A stretch of DNA of 64,000 nucleotides from Streptomyces sp. NBC_00536 (lineage in GTDB: Bacteria > Actinomycetota > Actinomycetes > Streptomycetales > Streptomycetaceae). Shown here piece by piece: positions 44,737 to 53,544 of the stretch. Both the position numbers and the translations under genes were made by a program. The notes below the pieces were generated by a model. That model was not told the origin of the DNA, did no database searches, and saw only the letters and a program-made list of their open reading frames with translations. The stretch is from NCBI RefSeq assembly GCF_036346295.1, contig NZ_CP107819.1:1488001-1552000 (forward strand). Reading direction: 5' to 3'. Position 1 is the stretch's first letter; every line of letters begins with the position of its first letter.

Positions 44737-45588
44737 TCAGCCGAGCGCGGTCCATGCGGCCTGGGCCCGTGCGAGGGCCCGGGCGGTCAGTACTCCCGCG
44801 AGGTGGCCGAGGTACTCGGCCGAGGTGCCGCGCCCGGGGACGAAGAGTTCCCGCGGTTCGGCGCGGAAGGCCGCCAGGACCACCGGTGTCGGGTAGGCGT
44901 CCCGGCCGCGCAGCCGCTCCTCGATGCCGTGCGGCCGCAGCGCTCTGGCGGTGGCTCCGGTGACCGCGATCCGCGGCCCGTCCGGGGTGATGCGTACGGC
45001 GACCGCGCAGACCGGGTAGCGGGTGGCCCGGTCGGCGGTCTTCTCGAAGGCGGCGGCGGGCCCGGCGGCGGGCACCAGCAGCGCCGTGATCAGGGCGCCG
45101 GGAGGTGCGCCGCCGGCCGTGAACTCCTCGGCGGTCAGGGTGGACCGGCCGCCGGGGGCGGCGAGTTCGACCAGGGCGTCGGCGGCCAGGGCGGCCACCG
45201 GCAGGTCGGTGGCCCGGCCGGGCGCGGCGAGGTTGCCGCCGACGGTGCCGAGGTTGCGGACCTGCGGATCCCCGTTGGCGCGGGCGGCGGCGGCCAGTTC
45301 GGGGGCCTCGGTCAGCACCAGCGGGTCGGCGGCGAGTTCGGCGAGGGTGGTGAGCGCGCCGATCCGCAGCCCCCCGGGGGTGCGCTCGGTCCCGCGCAGC
45401 TCGTCGAGGCGGCGTACGTCGACCAGCAGCCGGGTCCCGGTCCCGCCGGGGTCGGCCTCCCCGGTGCGCAGTCCCGGGAGCAGGCTCTGGCCGCCGGCCA
45501 GGATCCGGGCGCCCGGGGTGCCCGCGAGGAGGGTCAGGGCCTCGTCCACGCCGACGGGCCGGACGTAGTCGAATGCGGTGAGGATCAC
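44737..45588 (-). CDS. Molybdenum hydroxylase FAD subunit (CoxM-like)
   Basis: This 283-residue medium subunit binds FAD through ARILAGGQSLLPGLR near residue 28 and NLGTVGGNLAAPG near 110, followed by the CO-dehydrogenase flavoprotein C-terminal domain. It passes electrons from the iron-sulfur subunit to NAD or quinone. The GTG start overlaps the large-subunit stop as GTGA. The usual gene order varies; here transcription runs small, large, medium. Confidence 0.92.
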   Translation of the reverse strand: MILTAFDYVRPVGVDEALTLLAGTPGARILAGGQSLLPGLRTGEADPGGTGTRLLVDVRRLDELRGTERTPGGLRIGALTTLAELAADPLVLTEAPELAAAARANGDPQVRNLGTVGGNLAAPGRATDLPVAALAADALVELAAPGGRSTLTAEEFTAGGAPPGALITALLVPAAGPAAAFEKTADRATRYPVCAVAVRITPDGPRIAVTGATARALRPHGIEERLRGRDAYPTPVVLAAFRAEPRELFVPGRGTSAEYLGHLAGVLTARALARAQAAWTALG

Positions 45589-47996
45589 TGCTCCGCTCCT
45601 TCTCCGCGCAGGCGGCGCCAGACCTTCTCCGGGGTGAGGGGCATGTCGATGTGCCGGACGCCCAGGTCGGAGAGGGCGTCGACGACCGCGTTGACCACGG
45701 CGGCCGCGGGCGGCACGGTGGCGATCTCCCCGGCTCCCTTGGCGCCCAGCGGGTTGTGCGGGCTGGGGGTGCAGGTCTTGTCCAGGGCGAAGAAGGGAAC
45801 GTCGGCGGCGCGGGGCAGGGCGTAGTCGCGCAGGTCGGCGCTGACCAGGAGGCCCTGGTCGTCGTATTCGGCGGCCTCCATCAGGGCCTGGCCGAGGCCG
45901 TGCACGATGCTGCCCTCGATCTGGCCGAGGACCACCTTCGGGTTGCCGATGTTGCCCGCGTCGTCGACGGCGGTGTAGGCCACCACCTCGGTCTCGCCGG
46001 TGAGTTCGTCCACTTCGACGACGGCGACGTGGCTGCCGAAGGGATAGTTGAAGTCCGGCGGGTCGAAGTGGGTGGTCTCGTCGAGCGCGGGTTCGATCTC
46101 GGGGGGCAGTCCCCAGCCGTACCACATGGCCATGGCCAGTTCGGCGAAGGTCTTCGCGTTCTCCTCGTTGCCCTCTTCGAAGACCTTGCCGTTCGCGTAG
46201 ACGGCCCGGTCCTCGGGGATGCCGAGGAAGACGGCTCCGGCCCGGACCAGCTTGCTCTTGATCTTGCGGGCGGTGAGCGCGATGGCGGGGGCGGCCATGC
46301 TGTAGGAGCGGCTGCCGTAAGTGCCCTGCCCGTAGGGCGCCTTGAGGGTGTCGCCCTCGTAGACGTTGACGGTGTTCACGTCGATGCCGAATTCATCGGC
46401 GGCGACCTGGGCGAAGACCGTGCCGTGGCTCTGGCCGGTGGAGGCGGAGCCGACGGTGACGCTGACCTCGCCGGTCGGGTGGACCCGGATGTTCGCGCTC
46501 TCCCAGGTCCCGCCGAGCATGCCCTCCTTGGACATCCGGGTGGAGGGGCCGACCCCGCAGATCGCGACGTAGGTCGCGAGGCCGACGCCCAGGCGCTTGC
46601 CGCGGGTGCGGGCCTCGGCCTTGCGGGCGGGCATGTCGGCGTATCCGGAGAGTTCCAGGGACCGTTCGAAGTTCTCCTGGTAGTTCCCCGAGTCGTAGGT
46701 CCAGCCGAGGCCGTTGTCGTACGGGAACTTCTCGGCCGGGACCAGGTTCCTGCGCCGGACGGCGGCCGGGTCCATGCCGATCTCCCCGGCGTACCGGTCC
46801 ACCAGGCGTTCCATCAGGAAGGCGGCCTCGGCGCGGCCGCTGCCGCGCTGGGCGCCGAGCGAGACGGTGTTGGTGAAGGCGGCGTAGACCTCGCAGAACG
46901 CGGCGTCGATGGCGTACATGCCGGTGATGGATCGCCCCATCAGGGCAGTGGCCACACCGGGGCCGATGGTGGAGGGGTACGCGCCGAGGTTGGCGTAGCT
47001 GGTGCAGCGCACGGCGGTGATCCGGCCGTCGCGGGTGCCGGCCAGGGTGACGTGCTGGCGGTGGTCGCGGCCCTGGACGGTGGAGTTCATCAGGCCGGTG
47101 CGGGTGTCCACCCATTTCACGGGCCGCCCGAGCGCCTTGGCGAGCACCAGGACCAGTGCCATGTCGGGGTACAGGTACCCCTTGGTGCCGAAGCTGCCGC
47201 CGACGGTCGGGGCGATCACCCGGAGCTTGTTGAAGGGGATGCCGAGGACCAGCGCGGAGAGCAGGAAACGGTGGTTGTGCGGGCCCTGGGTGGAGGCGTA
47301 GAGGGTGTATTCGCCGGTGGCCTTGTTGTAGTCGCCGACCGCGCCGCGCGGTTCGATGGGGCTGTTGATGGTGCGCTGGTTGACCAGGTCCAGCTCTACC
47401 GTGACCTCGGCGGCGGCGATGGCCGCGTCGGTGCGGTCCTTGTCGCCGCAGGTCCAGTACGCGTTGAGGTTGCCGGGGACGGCTTCGTGGAGCTGCGGGG
47501 CGCCCTCGGCGAGCGCGTCGTCGGCCCGGGTGACCACGGGCAGCGCCTCGTACTCCACGCTGATCGCGGCGAGCGCGGCCACGGCCTGGCGCTCGGTCTC
47601 GGCGACGACCACGGCGATGGGGTCGCCGACGTGGCGCACGGCGTCGCCGGTGAGCACCGGGCGGGCGCCCGGAAGTCCGTAGGGGTGGGGCGGGAAGTGG
47701 CTCTCCACCCCGCCGGGGATCCAGATGCAAGGCAGCGGCATCAGATCGGGGAAGTCGGCCGCGGTGGCCACTTTCAGGACGCCGGGCAGCTGCTCGGCGG
47801 CCTTGGTGTCGATCCCGAGGATCTTCGCGTGCGCGACCTCGCTGCCGAGGATCGCCATGTGGGCGGTGCCGGGCAGGTTCACGTCGGCGACGTACACGGC
47901 CTCCCCGCGCAGCAGTTGCGGGTCCTCGCGGCTGTCGATCGGCTGCCCGAGCAGGCCCGGTCCCTGGAGGGCGCTCTCCCCCGTCACTGCGGTCAT
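45585..47996 (-). CDS. Molybdenum hydroxylase large subunit (CoxL/xanthine dehydrogenase family)
   Basis: This 803-residue subunit binds the molybdopterin-cytosine cofactor. Motifs include GGSFGTKGYLYP, the active-site loop AQRGSGRAEAAF and the C-terminal catalytic Glu in LGAKGAGEIATVPP. True form I CO dehydrogenase has AYRCSFR and the form II group AYRGAGR; AQRGSGR lacks the Cu-binding cysteine, so CO is not the likely substrate. Aldehydes, N-heterocycles or aromatic acids are candidates. An aldehyde dehydrogenase and a reductase precede it in the same run. The ATG at 47996 follows AGGAGGGG. Confidence 0.92.
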   Translation of the reverse strand: MTAVTGESALQGPGLLGQPIDSREDPQLLRGEAVYVADVNLPGTAHMAILGSEVAHAKILGIDTKAAEQLPGVLKVATAADFPDLMPLPCIWIPGGVESHFPPHPYGLPGARPVLTGDAVRHVGDPIAVVVAETERQAVAALAAISVEYEALPVVTRADDALAEGAPQLHEAVPGNLNAYWTCGDKDRTDAAIAAAEVTVELDLVNQRTINSPIEPRGAVGDYNKATGEYTLYASTQGPHNHRFLLSALVLGIPFNKLRVIAPTVGGSFGTKGYLYPDMALVLVLAKALGRPVKWVDTRTGLMNSTVQGRDHRQHVTLAGTRDGRITAVRCTSYANLGAYPSTIGPGVATALMGRSITGMYAIDAAFCEVYAAFTNTVSLGAQRGSGRAEAAFLMERLVDRYAGEIGMDPAAVRRRNLVPAEKFPYDNGLGWTYDSGNYQENFERSLELSGYADMPARKAEARTRGKRLGVGLATYVAICGVGPSTRMSKEGMLGGTWESANIRVHPTGEVSVTVGSASTGQSHGTVFAQVAADEFGIDVNTVNVYEGDTLKAPYGQGTYGSRSYSMAAPAIALTARKIKSKLVRAGAVFLGIPEDRAVYANGKVFEEGNEENAKTFAELAMAMWYGWGLPPEIEPALDETTHFDPPDFNYPFGSHVAVVEVDELTGETEVVAYTAVDDAGNIGNPKVVLGQIEGSIVHGLGQALMEAAEYDDQGLLVSADLRDYALPRAADVPFFALDKTCTPSPHNPLGAKGAGEIATVPPAAAVVNAVVDALSDLGVRHIDMPLTPEKVWRRLRGEGAEQ

Positions 47997-48001
47997 GGCG
48001 T

Positions 48002-48484
48002 TCACCCCTCCTGTCTCGACGTCGCGCAGGCGCGCTGTACGCCCCGGACGACACTGTGGTAGCCGGTGCAGCGGCAGAGGTTGCCGGTGAGCCATTCGCG
48101 GATCTCGGGCTCGGTGGGGGCGGCGCCCCCGGCGGTGGAGTCGACGAGTTCGCCGAGCGCCATGACCATGCCGGGGGTGCAGAAGCCGCACTGGGTGCCG
48201 TGCTCCTGGCGCAGGGCCTCCTGGAGTCCGGTCAGTTCGCCGCCGGGGCCGGCCACGCCCTCGATGGTGGACACCTCGGATCCGGCCGCGGCGACGGTGA
48301 TGACGAGGCAGCTCTTGACGGACTTCCCGTCGAGCCGGACCACGCAGGACCCGCACTGGCCGGTGTCACAGCCGACCTTGGTGCCGGTGAGGCCCAGTCC
48401 GTCGCGGAGCCGTTCGACGAGCAGTTCGTTCGGCTCGGCCGCGAACCGCTCCTCGGCTCCGTTCACTTTCAGTGTGATATCCAT
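48002..48484 (-). CDS. Molybdenum hydroxylase [2Fe-2S] subunit (CoxS-like)
   Basis: This 160-residue subunit has two iron-sulfur domains. The plant-type cluster is in VGCDTGQCGSCVV plus a later Cys (VKSCLV), and the helical-domain cluster is in QCGFCTPGMVM and NLCRCTGYHSVV. All eight cysteines are present. It carries electrons from molybdenum to FAD. The start overlaps the reductase stop by 16 bp and the stop lies 5 bp before the large subunit. It is cytoplasmic, with no Tat signal. Confidence 0.95.
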   Translation of the reverse strand: MDITLKVNGAEERFAAEPNELLVERLRDGLGLTGTKVGCDTGQCGSCVVRLDGKSVKSCLVITVAAAGSEVSTIEGVAGPGGELTGLQEALRQEHGTQCGFCTPGMVMALGELVDSTAGGAAPTEPEIREWLTGNLCRCTGYHSVVRGVQRACATSRQEG

Positions 48485-49095
48485 GCAAGGGCCTGCGCTT
48501 CCGTGAGCGGCCGGTTGAAGAGGGGACCGCCGGGCTGCTGGAGAATTCCTCCGGAATGCAGCGGACCGGTGTCGACTGCGGCGAATCCGAGATCGTTGAT
48601 GATTCCCGCGACGATTTCCTTGGCTTTCGGGTCGTCGCCCGCCGTGTAATGCGCGAGGCGCTCCGCCGCGGTCGCGGCCCCGGCGGATCCCGCGACCGCG
48701 AGCGTTTCGAAATGCATGGTGTTCAGCGATTTCACGATCCGGGCGCCCGGATACCATTCGGCGACCAGTTCGCTGGAGGCCTTCGGGCCGAAGTCCCGGG
48801 GCGTGCCCCGTCCGTCGAAGGCGTTCATCGCGTCCACGAGCACCGTGCCGTCGACGGCGGAGGCGGGCAGCAGCCCGGCGGCGCTGTCGAAGGGCATCAT
48901 CAGCACCAGGAGTTCGGCGCGCTCCGCGGCCTGGGCGGCGGTCGCGGCCTGTGCGTCCGGGCCGAGTTCGGCGAGGAGCGGGCCGAGGGAGCGCGGGCCG
49001 CGCGCATTGGCGAGGACGACCTGGTGGCCGGCCGCGACGAGGATCCGCGCGAGGGTCGCGCCGATCCGTCCGGTGCCGATGATGCCGGTGTTCAT
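48469..49095 (-). CDS. NADPH-dependent F420 reductase-like protein
   Basis: This 208-residue protein starts NTGIIGTGRIGATLARILVAAGHQVVLANARGP, a Rossmann loop with the NADP-selecting pattern of F420:NADP oxidoreductase-like proteins (Fno/NADP-oxidoreductase coenzyme F420-dependent domain). It may reduce F420 or another acceptor for the neighbouring enzymes. The ATG at 49095 begins the conserved region. The 5' half is noticeably less GC-biased than its neighbours. It overlaps the iron-sulfur subunit gene by 16 bp. Confidence 0.83.
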   Translation of the reverse strand: MNTGIIGTGRIGATLARILVAAGHQVVLANARGPRSLGPLLAELGPDAQAATAAQAAERAELLVLMMPFDSAAGLLPASAVDGTVLVDAMNAFDGRGTPRDFGPKASSELVAEWYPGARIVKSLNTMHFETLAVAGSAGAATAAERLAHYTAGDDPKAKEIVAGIINDLGFAAVDTGPLHSGGILQQPGGPLFNRPLTEAQALAWISH

Positions 49096-49121
49096 GGGCC
49101 TCACACCAATCTGTCGGTCCG

Positions 49122-50606
49122 TCAGTCCATGCCGATCCAGACCGACTTGGTCTGGGTGTAGCTCTCCAGGGATTCGGGGCCGCACTCGCGGCCGAAACCG
49201 GAGGCCTTGTAGCCGCCGTAGGGCACCGAGGGGTCGTACTGGTTGTAGCAATTGACCCAGACCGTCCCGGCCTTGATCTGCGAGGCGACCCGGTGGGCGC
49301 GGCGCAGGTCCTTGGTGTGCACCCCGGCGGCGAGGCCGTACGCGCTGTCGTTGGCGATGCGTACGGCGTCCTCCTCGGTGTCGAAGGGGATGACCGACAG
49401 GACCGGCCCGAAGATCTCCTCCTGGGCGATCCGCATCCCGTTGTCCACGCCGGTGAAGATCGTCGGCAGGAAGTACAGTCCTTCGGCCGAGGCCCCTTCG
49501 GGGGTCCAGCCGGTGCCGCCGACGCGCAGCACGGCGCCTTCCTTCTGGCCGGTCTCGATGTACGAACTGACCTTGTCGAACTGTCCCTGGTGGGCCAGCG
49601 GCCCGAACAGGGTGGCCGGATCGCGCGGGTCCCCGGGTTTGAGGGCGGCGGCCCGGCGCACCAGGCGCTCGACCATCTCGTCGTGGATGGGGCGCTGGAG
49701 CAGCAGCCGCGAGCCCGCGGTGCAGATCTCGCCCTTGTTGTAGTAGATGCCGAAGAAGGCGAGTTCCTCGGCGGCGTCGAGGTCGGCGTCGGCGAAGACG
49801 ATGTTGGCGGACTTTCCGCCGAGTTCCATCGTGACCTTCTTCAGGGTGCCGGCGGCCCTGCGGATGATGGACTGGCCGACGACGGTGGAGCCGGTGAAGG
49901 CGATCTTGTCGATGCCCGGGTGGCCGGTGAGGGTCTCGCCCAGCTCCACTCCGGGCCCGGTGATCACGTTCAGCACCCCGTCCGGGATCTCCGCCTCCTG
50001 GAAGAGTTCGGCGATCTTCAGGGCGGTGAGCGGGGTCGCCGGGGAGGGTTTGTGGACGACCACGTTGCCCGCCGCGAGGGCGGGCGCGATCTTCGTCATC
50101 GACAGCAGCAGCGGGAAGTTGAAGGGGGTGATGGCGCAGACCACCCCGACGGGTTCGCGCAGCGTGTAGGCGAGCTGCCCGCCCGCCGGGGCCCGAGAGG
50201 AGCCCTCCACCCGGGTCACGGCCCCGGCGTAGTAGTGCATGAGCTGGGCGGCCATGGGCGCGTCCACGGTGCTGGAGAACGCGAACGGCTTGCCCATGTC
50301 CACGGTTTCCAGCAGCGCGATCTCCTCCAGGTCCCGCTCGATCAGCTCGCCGACCCGGTTCAGCCTGAGCGCGCGCTCCTGTGCCGAGAGTCTGCTCCAG
50401 GGGCCTTCCTCGTACGCCGTGCGGGCGGCGGCCACGGCCGCGTCCGCGTCGGCTGCGGCGGCCTGGGCCACCGGCACGATCTCCTGGCCGTCCACGGGGC
50501 TGATGTCCGGTTCGGTCCGGCCGTCCCGGGGCTCTACCCAGGTGCCGCCGATGAACAGTTTCCCGGGGTTGGCCAGGGGCTGGCCCTTGAGCAGACGCTT
50601 CGTCAT
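49122..50606 (-). CDS. Aldehyde dehydrogenase (NAD-type)
   Basis: This 494-residue ALDH has all catalytic motifs: Glu in VTMELGGKSANIVF, the nucleophile Cys in NKGEICTAGSRLLL, the cofactor site PFNFPLLLS and ITGPGVELGETL, and the C-terminal KASGFGRECG. It oxidises an aldehyde to an acid. Closest types are betaine-aldehyde/phenylacetaldehyde-like dehydrogenases, and no substrate is certain. It lies 26 bp before the reductase and 33 bp after the DJ-1 gene. Confidence 0.93.
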   Translation of the reverse strand: MTKRLLKGQPLANPGKLFIGGTWVEPRDGRTEPDISPVDGQEIVPVAQAAAADADAAVAAARTAYEEGPWSRLSAQERALRLNRVGELIERDLEEIALLETVDMGKPFAFSSTVDAPMAAQLMHYYAGAVTRVEGSSRAPAGGQLAYTLREPVGVVCAITPFNFPLLLSMTKIAPALAAGNVVVHKPSPATPLTALKIAELFQEAEIPDGVLNVITGPGVELGETLTGHPGIDKIAFTGSTVVGQSIIRRAAGTLKKVTMELGGKSANIVFADADLDAAEELAFFGIYYNKGEICTAGSRLLLQRPIHDEMVERLVRRAAALKPGDPRDPATLFGPLAHQGQFDKVSSYIETGQKEGAVLRVGGTGWTPEGASAEGLYFLPTIFTGVDNGMRIAQEEIFGPVLSVIPFDTEEDAVRIANDSAYGLAAGVHTKDLRRAHRVASQIKAGTVWVNCYNQYDPSVPYGGYKASGFGRECGPESLESYTQTKSVWIGMD

Positions 50607-50639
50607 GGCTGCCTTCCGGTATCGGGTGCGGGCGGTGTG

Positions 50640-51380
50640 CTACCCCTGCGGGAGCTGACGCAGGAACGTCTCGGCAAGGGCCTTGGAGGAGTAGGGGTTC
50701 TGGCCCGTGGTGAGCCTGCGGTCCACGACCACGTGCGAGTCCCAGATCGCCTCGGCCTTCTCGTAGCGGGCGCCGAGCCGGGTGAGTTCGGCTTCGAGGA
50801 TCAGCGGGAGCCGGCCCGCCATGTTGGTGACCAGCTCCTCGCCGTGCGAGAAGGCCGTCATCCGGTAGCCCTCGAAGGGCCAGCGCCCCTCGCCGTCGCG
50901 CAGCGCGAGCAGCGAGGTGTGGCCGTGGCAGACCGTCGCGAGCGGCTTGTCCTGGGCGATGGCCCAGCGCAGGATCTGCGCCAGTTCATCGGACTTGGGC
51001 AGGTCGCCGATGGCTCCGTGGCCGCCGCTGATGTAGATCCCGTCGTAGTCGGCGATGTCCTTCTCGCCGAGGGACTCCAGGGCGAGGGGCGACCGCAGCT
51101 GCGGGGTGTCCGCGATGACCCGCAGGTACTCGGCGGCGTTGGCCGCGTCGTTGTCCTCGGACCCCTGCGGCCGGACCCACTGCAGGAACGCCGCGTCGAC
51201 GCTGGTCTGGTCGACCGTGGGGGCCCGGCCGCCGATCGTGGCGAGGTCCACGGTGTGGCCCGCGGCCTTGAACAGCGACCAGGGCACCACGAATTCCTCG
51301 GCCCAGAATCCCGAGGGGTGCTGTTCACCGTCCAGCAGGTGGAGCGTGGCCTTGGCCGTCATGACGACGAGAATCTTCAT
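50640..51380 (-). CDS. DJ-1/PfpI-family protein (Hsp31-like), first copy
   Basis: This 246-residue class I glutamine-amidotransferase-like protein has the nucleophile elbow ATVCHGHTSLLAL and acidic motifs of the Hsp31/YDR533C-like group (HPSGFWAEEFVVPWSLFKAAGHTVDLAT). Such proteins act as glyoxalases, deglycases or chaperones on reactive carbonyls. It lies directly upstream of an aldehyde dehydrogenase. AAGGAGAA precedes the ATG. A second DJ-1 gene of a different subgroup lies at 59136. Confidence 0.88.
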   Translation of the reverse strand: MKILVVMTAKATLHLLDGEQHPSGFWAEEFVVPWSLFKAAGHTVDLATIGGRAPTVDQTSVDAAFLQWVRPQGSEDNDAANAAEYLRVIADTPQLRSPLALESLGEKDIADYDGIYISGGHGAIGDLPKSDELAQILRWAIAQDKPLATVCHGHTSLLALRDGEGRWPFEGYRMTAFSHGEELVTNMAGRLPLILEAELTRLGARYEKAEAIWDSHVVVDRRLTTGQNPYSSKALAETFLRQLPQG

Positions 51381-51418
51381 GACTGTTCTCCTTGTTTCCG
51401 ATTCGCTGCCGATTCAAC

Positions 51419-51438
51419 ACGCCCCCCGCAAGGGGCGT
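51419..51438 (-). terminator. Possible internal hairpin of the array
   Basis: ACGCCCC (51419-51425) pairs with GGGGCGT (51432-51438) in the largest gap of the array (70 bp). It could terminate or attenuate transcription after the MinD-like gene, splitting the run in two. Confidence 0.35.
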
Positions 51439-51450
51439 AAGGGGGTGACC

Positions 51451-52194
51451 TCAGGCACGTGATACTTCGTCACGTGCGTCGAGCACCGTGATGATGGTGC
51501 GGAATTCATCGACCATGGGGTGGTCGGGATGGGCTTCGGCGAATATGCGTTCGCCGTACAGTGCGGCCAATTCCGGGGCGTACGGCAGGATTCCGGCCAG
51601 CGGCGCGCCGTAGACCTCCTCCGCGCAGCGCCGGAAGCGGGCCGGGTCCACGCCCTGCGGGGCCATGCTCATCACCAGGGCGCGCCGGCAGGAGAGCCGC
51701 CCGGCCAGGGCGATCGTCTCCTCGACCCCGGAGAGGTCGATCCGGTCGGCCCGCGCGAGGATCAGCAGGACGTCGGCGCTCGCCATGGCGGTCACCGATT
51801 CGTTGCTGAGTCCGGCGTGGGTGTCGAGCAGCAGCACGTCCAGGGCGAAGTAGGAGGCCAGCCGGTCGAAGCCCTCCGGGAGCAGCCCGACGTCGTAGCC
51901 CGTGGTCATGATCTCCCGCAGGGCCGCGCTGCCGGTCCTGGCGGGTACGACGTAGAGCCCGGGGACGCCGGCCGGCTGGGCCGCGGCTTCGATCTCGCAG
52001 CGGCCGAGCAGGTAGTCGGCCAGCGACGGGCCCGGTCCGAGCCGGAAGAGCAGGTCGAGGGTGGGTGACTGGATGTCGGTGTCGACCACCCCGACCCGGC
52101 GACCCGCGGCGGCGAGCAGCAGCGCCAGGTTGGCCAGCACGGTGGACTTGCCGGTGCCGCCGCGGTGCGAGTGCACCACGATGGTCCGGGCCAT
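51451..52194 (-). CDS. MinD/ParA-like ATPase
   Basis: This 247-residue protein has a deviant Walker A: HSHRGGTGKST, where the signature lysine of KGGxGKS is arginine. Other motifs are VGVVDTDIQSPTLDLLF and VLLLDTHAGLSNES. It resembles MinD-like ATPases that regulate or position signalling complexes rather than plasmid ParA, and no ParB partner is present. The ATG overlaps the phosphatase stop by one base (TGATG), so the two are made together. A role in controlling or localising that phosphatase is inferred. Confidence 0.85.
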   Translation of the reverse strand: MARTIVVHSHRGGTGKSTVLANLALLLAAAGRRVGVVDTDIQSPTLDLLFRLGPGPSLADYLLGRCEIEAAAQPAGVPGLYVVPARTGSAALREIMTTGYDVGLLPEGFDRLASYFALDVLLLDTHAGLSNESVTAMASADVLLILARADRIDLSGVEETIALAGRLSCRRALVMSMAPQGVDPARFRRCAEEVYGAPLAGILPYAPELAALYGERIFAEAHPDHPMVDEFRTIITVLDARDEVSRA

Positions 52195-53516
52195 CAGGCC
52201 ACCGCCCGCGCGGCCGGTCCGGGATGCGTCGCCGGTCCGGGACGCGCGGCCGGTCCGGGATGCCCGCCGCCGGGCCCGTCGCCGCCCACGTGCGGCCCCC
52301 GCGCCGCAGGTGGCCGGTGCAGGGCCAGCATGGTGACGTCGTCGTGCTGTTCCGCGGCCCCGGTGTGTTCCCGTACCGCGGTGTCCATCCGGTCGAGCAG
52401 GTCCCGGCCGCGCAGCGGTGTCCGGGCGAGCAGGTCGAGCATCCGCTCGTCGCCGAGGAAGGTGCCGTCCGGGCACCGGGCCTCGGGCACCCCGTCGGTG
52501 AAGATGAAGAGGGTGTCCCCGGGGTCGAGCTGGGCGTATCCGAGGGTGTAGACGCAGTCGGGCAGCACCCCGACGGCCGGGCCGGTGACGTCCAGCGGTC
52601 TGGGGCCGGAGCCGTCGGCGCTGAGCAGCAGGGGCGGGTTGTGGCCGCCGTTGATGTAGACGAGGCTGCCGGTGAGCGGGTCGAGGACGCCGAAGAAGAG
52701 GGTGGCGAAGTAGCCCTGCCGCAGGTGGTTGCGGGTGAGGTAGCCGTTGGTCGCGGTGACCGCGTTGAGCAGCGGGGTGGCGCCGACGACCGGGATGCGT
52801 CTGCTGCTTCCGGTGCGTCCGGCGGCCACCAGGTTCTGCAGCCCGCTGTTCTCGGCGGTGTGCCGCAGCAGCGAGCGGATCAGGGCCATGAAGAGGGCCG
52901 AGCCGACGCCCTTGTCGCAGACGTCGGCGACGACCACGGCGAGGCGGCGGCGATGGGAGATCTCGAAGACGTCGTAGAAGTCCCCGGCGACCTGGCGGGC
53001 GGGCCGGAAGCGGACGTCGATCTCCCAGCCGTCGGGCACGGGCAGGGACTCGGGCAGGAATCCGGCCTGGATCTCGCGGCCGATCTCCAGTTCCTTCTCG
53101 TAGCTCATGAGTTCGGCGCGGGCGTCGGCTTCGCGCAGGGTGCGGCCGAGTTCGGCGCGCTCCGAGCAGGTGTGCAGCCGGGCCTGCACCAGGGCGGGCA
53201 GGAAGGGGGGTACGAGGTAGTCGTGGCCGATGCGTACGTGTTCCTCCAGGGCGGCGAATCCGTCCACGGTCCAGACGACCACGATCGGGGCTCCGGCCCA
53301 GCGGCGCAGCCTGCGCACGACCGTGCGCACGGAGTCGCCCGGCACCTCGGCGGGGGCGAGCAGCACGTCGGCGACGGGCAGCACGTCCACCGGGCCGGTG
53401 AGCAGCTCCGAGAGCGTACGGGCGACCACGGCGGCGTCCATCGCCTCCAGGGCGGCGAGCAGTTCCCTGGGCGGGGGCGGGTTCGCGTCGAGGACGATCA
53501 CGGTTGTGGAGGGCAT
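52194..53516 (-). CDS. SpoIIE-type PP2C phosphatase with receiver-like N-terminus
   Basis: This 440-residue protein has an N-terminal receiver-like domain (about 1-130; TVIVLDANPPPPRELLAAL, VVVWTVDGFAALEEHV) in which the usual phospho-Asp is not evident, then a coiled linker and a SpoIIE PP2C domain. Metal residues appear in QVAGDFYDVF, VVVADVCDKGVGSALFM and FIFTDGVPEA. RsbU-like enzymes dephosphorylate STAS proteins and so release a sigma factor or other partner. Two STAS genes and a kinase gene lie just upstream. The C-terminal ~45 residues are Gly/Pro-rich. Confidence 0.92.
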   Translation of the reverse strand: MPSTTVIVLDANPPPPRELLAALEAMDAAVVARTLSELLTGPVDVLPVADVLLAPAEVPGDSVRTVVRRLRRWAGAPIVVVWTVDGFAALEEHVRIGHDYLVPPFLPALVQARLHTCSERAELGRTLREADARAELMSYEKELEIGREIQAGFLPESLPVPDGWEIDVRFRPARQVAGDFYDVFEISHRRRLAVVVADVCDKGVGSALFMALIRSLLRHTAENSGLQNLVAAGRTGSSRRIPVVGATPLLNAVTATNGYLTRNHLRQGYFATLFFGVLDPLTGSLVYINGGHNPPLLLSADGSGPRPLDVTGPAVGVLPDCVYTLGYAQLDPGDTLFIFTDGVPEARCPDGTFLGDERMLDLLARTPLRGRDLLDRMDTAVREHTGAAEQHDDVTMLALHRPPAARGPHVGGDGPGGGHPGPAARPGPATHPGPAARAVA

Positions 53517-53544
53517 GGGCCGTTCCCCTCTGCCTGCGCGGGTG

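Noticed and set aside
45585..47996. Form I CO dehydrogenase
   Set aside because: The AYRCSFR copper loop is absent; the loop reads AQRGSGR.
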